From an uncultured Slackia sp. (GTDB taxonomy: Bacteria; Actinomycetota; Coriobacteriia; Coriobacteriales; Eggerthellaceae): a stretch of 11,583 bases of DNA. This document shows positions 11,559 through 11,583 of this stretch, in pieces. The position numbers and the translations under genes were made by a program. The notes under the pieces are model-generated. The model was not told where the DNA came from. It worked only from the letters and a program-made list of their open reading frames with translations, and did not search any database. The stretch spans positions 1 to 11,583 of the forward strand of contig USLD01000026.1 of the NCBI GenBank assembly GCA_900555495.1, written 5' to 3'. Position 1 is the stretch's first letter, and each line of letters starts with the position of its first letter.

Positions 11559-11583
11559 ATGGGTGTCAATCTCAGCGGTCGCA
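11559..11583 (+). CDS. arcB: Probable ornithine carbamoyltransferase, first codons only
   Basis: ATG at 11559 opens a frame running off the window: MGVNLSGR. GAAAGGA at 11545-11551 lies 7 bases upstream. The N-terminus resembles the M-x-x-N-L-x-x-R opening of ornithine carbamoyltransferases, and arcB usually follows arcA. The enzyme would split citrulline with phosphate into ornithine and carbamoyl phosphate. With eight residues the call rests mainly on context. Confidence 0.6.

Noticed and set aside
1..11583. CRISPR arrays, insertion sequences, phage or toxin-antitoxin genes
   Set aside because: No regularly spaced repeats, transposase-like frames or recognisable toxin/antitoxin pairs were seen.

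Overview
The window is GC-rich bacterial chromosome (clearly above 55% GC in the genes). It looks like an actinobacterium of the class Coriobacteriia, probably Eggerthellaceae (Eggerthella/Slackia-like). The clues are codon usage, a short GppA-like exopolyphosphatase, a perfect CIRCE operator on an hsp20 gene, an actinobacterial-style WWWR leader peptide, and an arginine deiminase operon, a major energy pathway in that family. The assignment is inferred from gene content; no database was searched.

Layout. (1) 1-280: 3' end of endonuclease IV (nfo). (2) 439-1350: Ppx/GppA phosphatase, convergent with (3) 1465-1908: an Hsp20 chaperone on the minus strand, with a perfect palindromic terminator between them. 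The hsp20 promoter at about 2005-2033 has its -35 inside a perfect CIRCE (HrcA) operator. (4) 2279-3884: a tryptophan-controlled unit. A 22-codon leader peptide carrying WWW is followed by a strong terminator with a competing antiterminator, then a neurotransmitter:sodium symporter family transporter, then its own terminator. (5) 4010-4243: small SRP RNA followed by an unusual structured RNA that contains two mutually exclusive hairpins. It leads into (6) dedA, 4298-4969. (7) 5007-5082: tRNA-Gly(GCC) with its own terminator. (8) 5273-9127: dnaX, then ybaB-recR, the conserved ffs-dnaX-ybaB-recR neighbourhood here interrupted by dedA and the tRNA. (9) 9128-10203: about 1.1 kb without a convincing gene. 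It holds a candidate small RNA with a 26-bp stem and a Shine-Dalgarno-like loop, a second terminator, and a roughly 500-bp AT-rich island full of inverted repeats. (10) 10204-11451: arginine deiminase arcA, and from 11559 the first codons of what is probably arcB, with a perfect 10-bp hairpin just before its ribosome binding site.

How it fits together. The dnaX-ybaB-recR block serves replication and recombinational repair, and nfo adds base-excision repair. The SRP RNA, tRNA and Hsp20 are translation and proteostasis functions. The transporter is very probably a tryptophan importer, because its transcription appears to be sensed through charged tRNA-Trp. The arc operon supplies ATP and ammonia from arginine, and its long AT-rich upstream region is the likely regulatory platform.

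The best candidates for something undescribed are the trp-type attenuator on a transporter gene, the competing-hairpin RNA between the SRP RNA and dedA, and the stem-loop RNA at 9304-9381.
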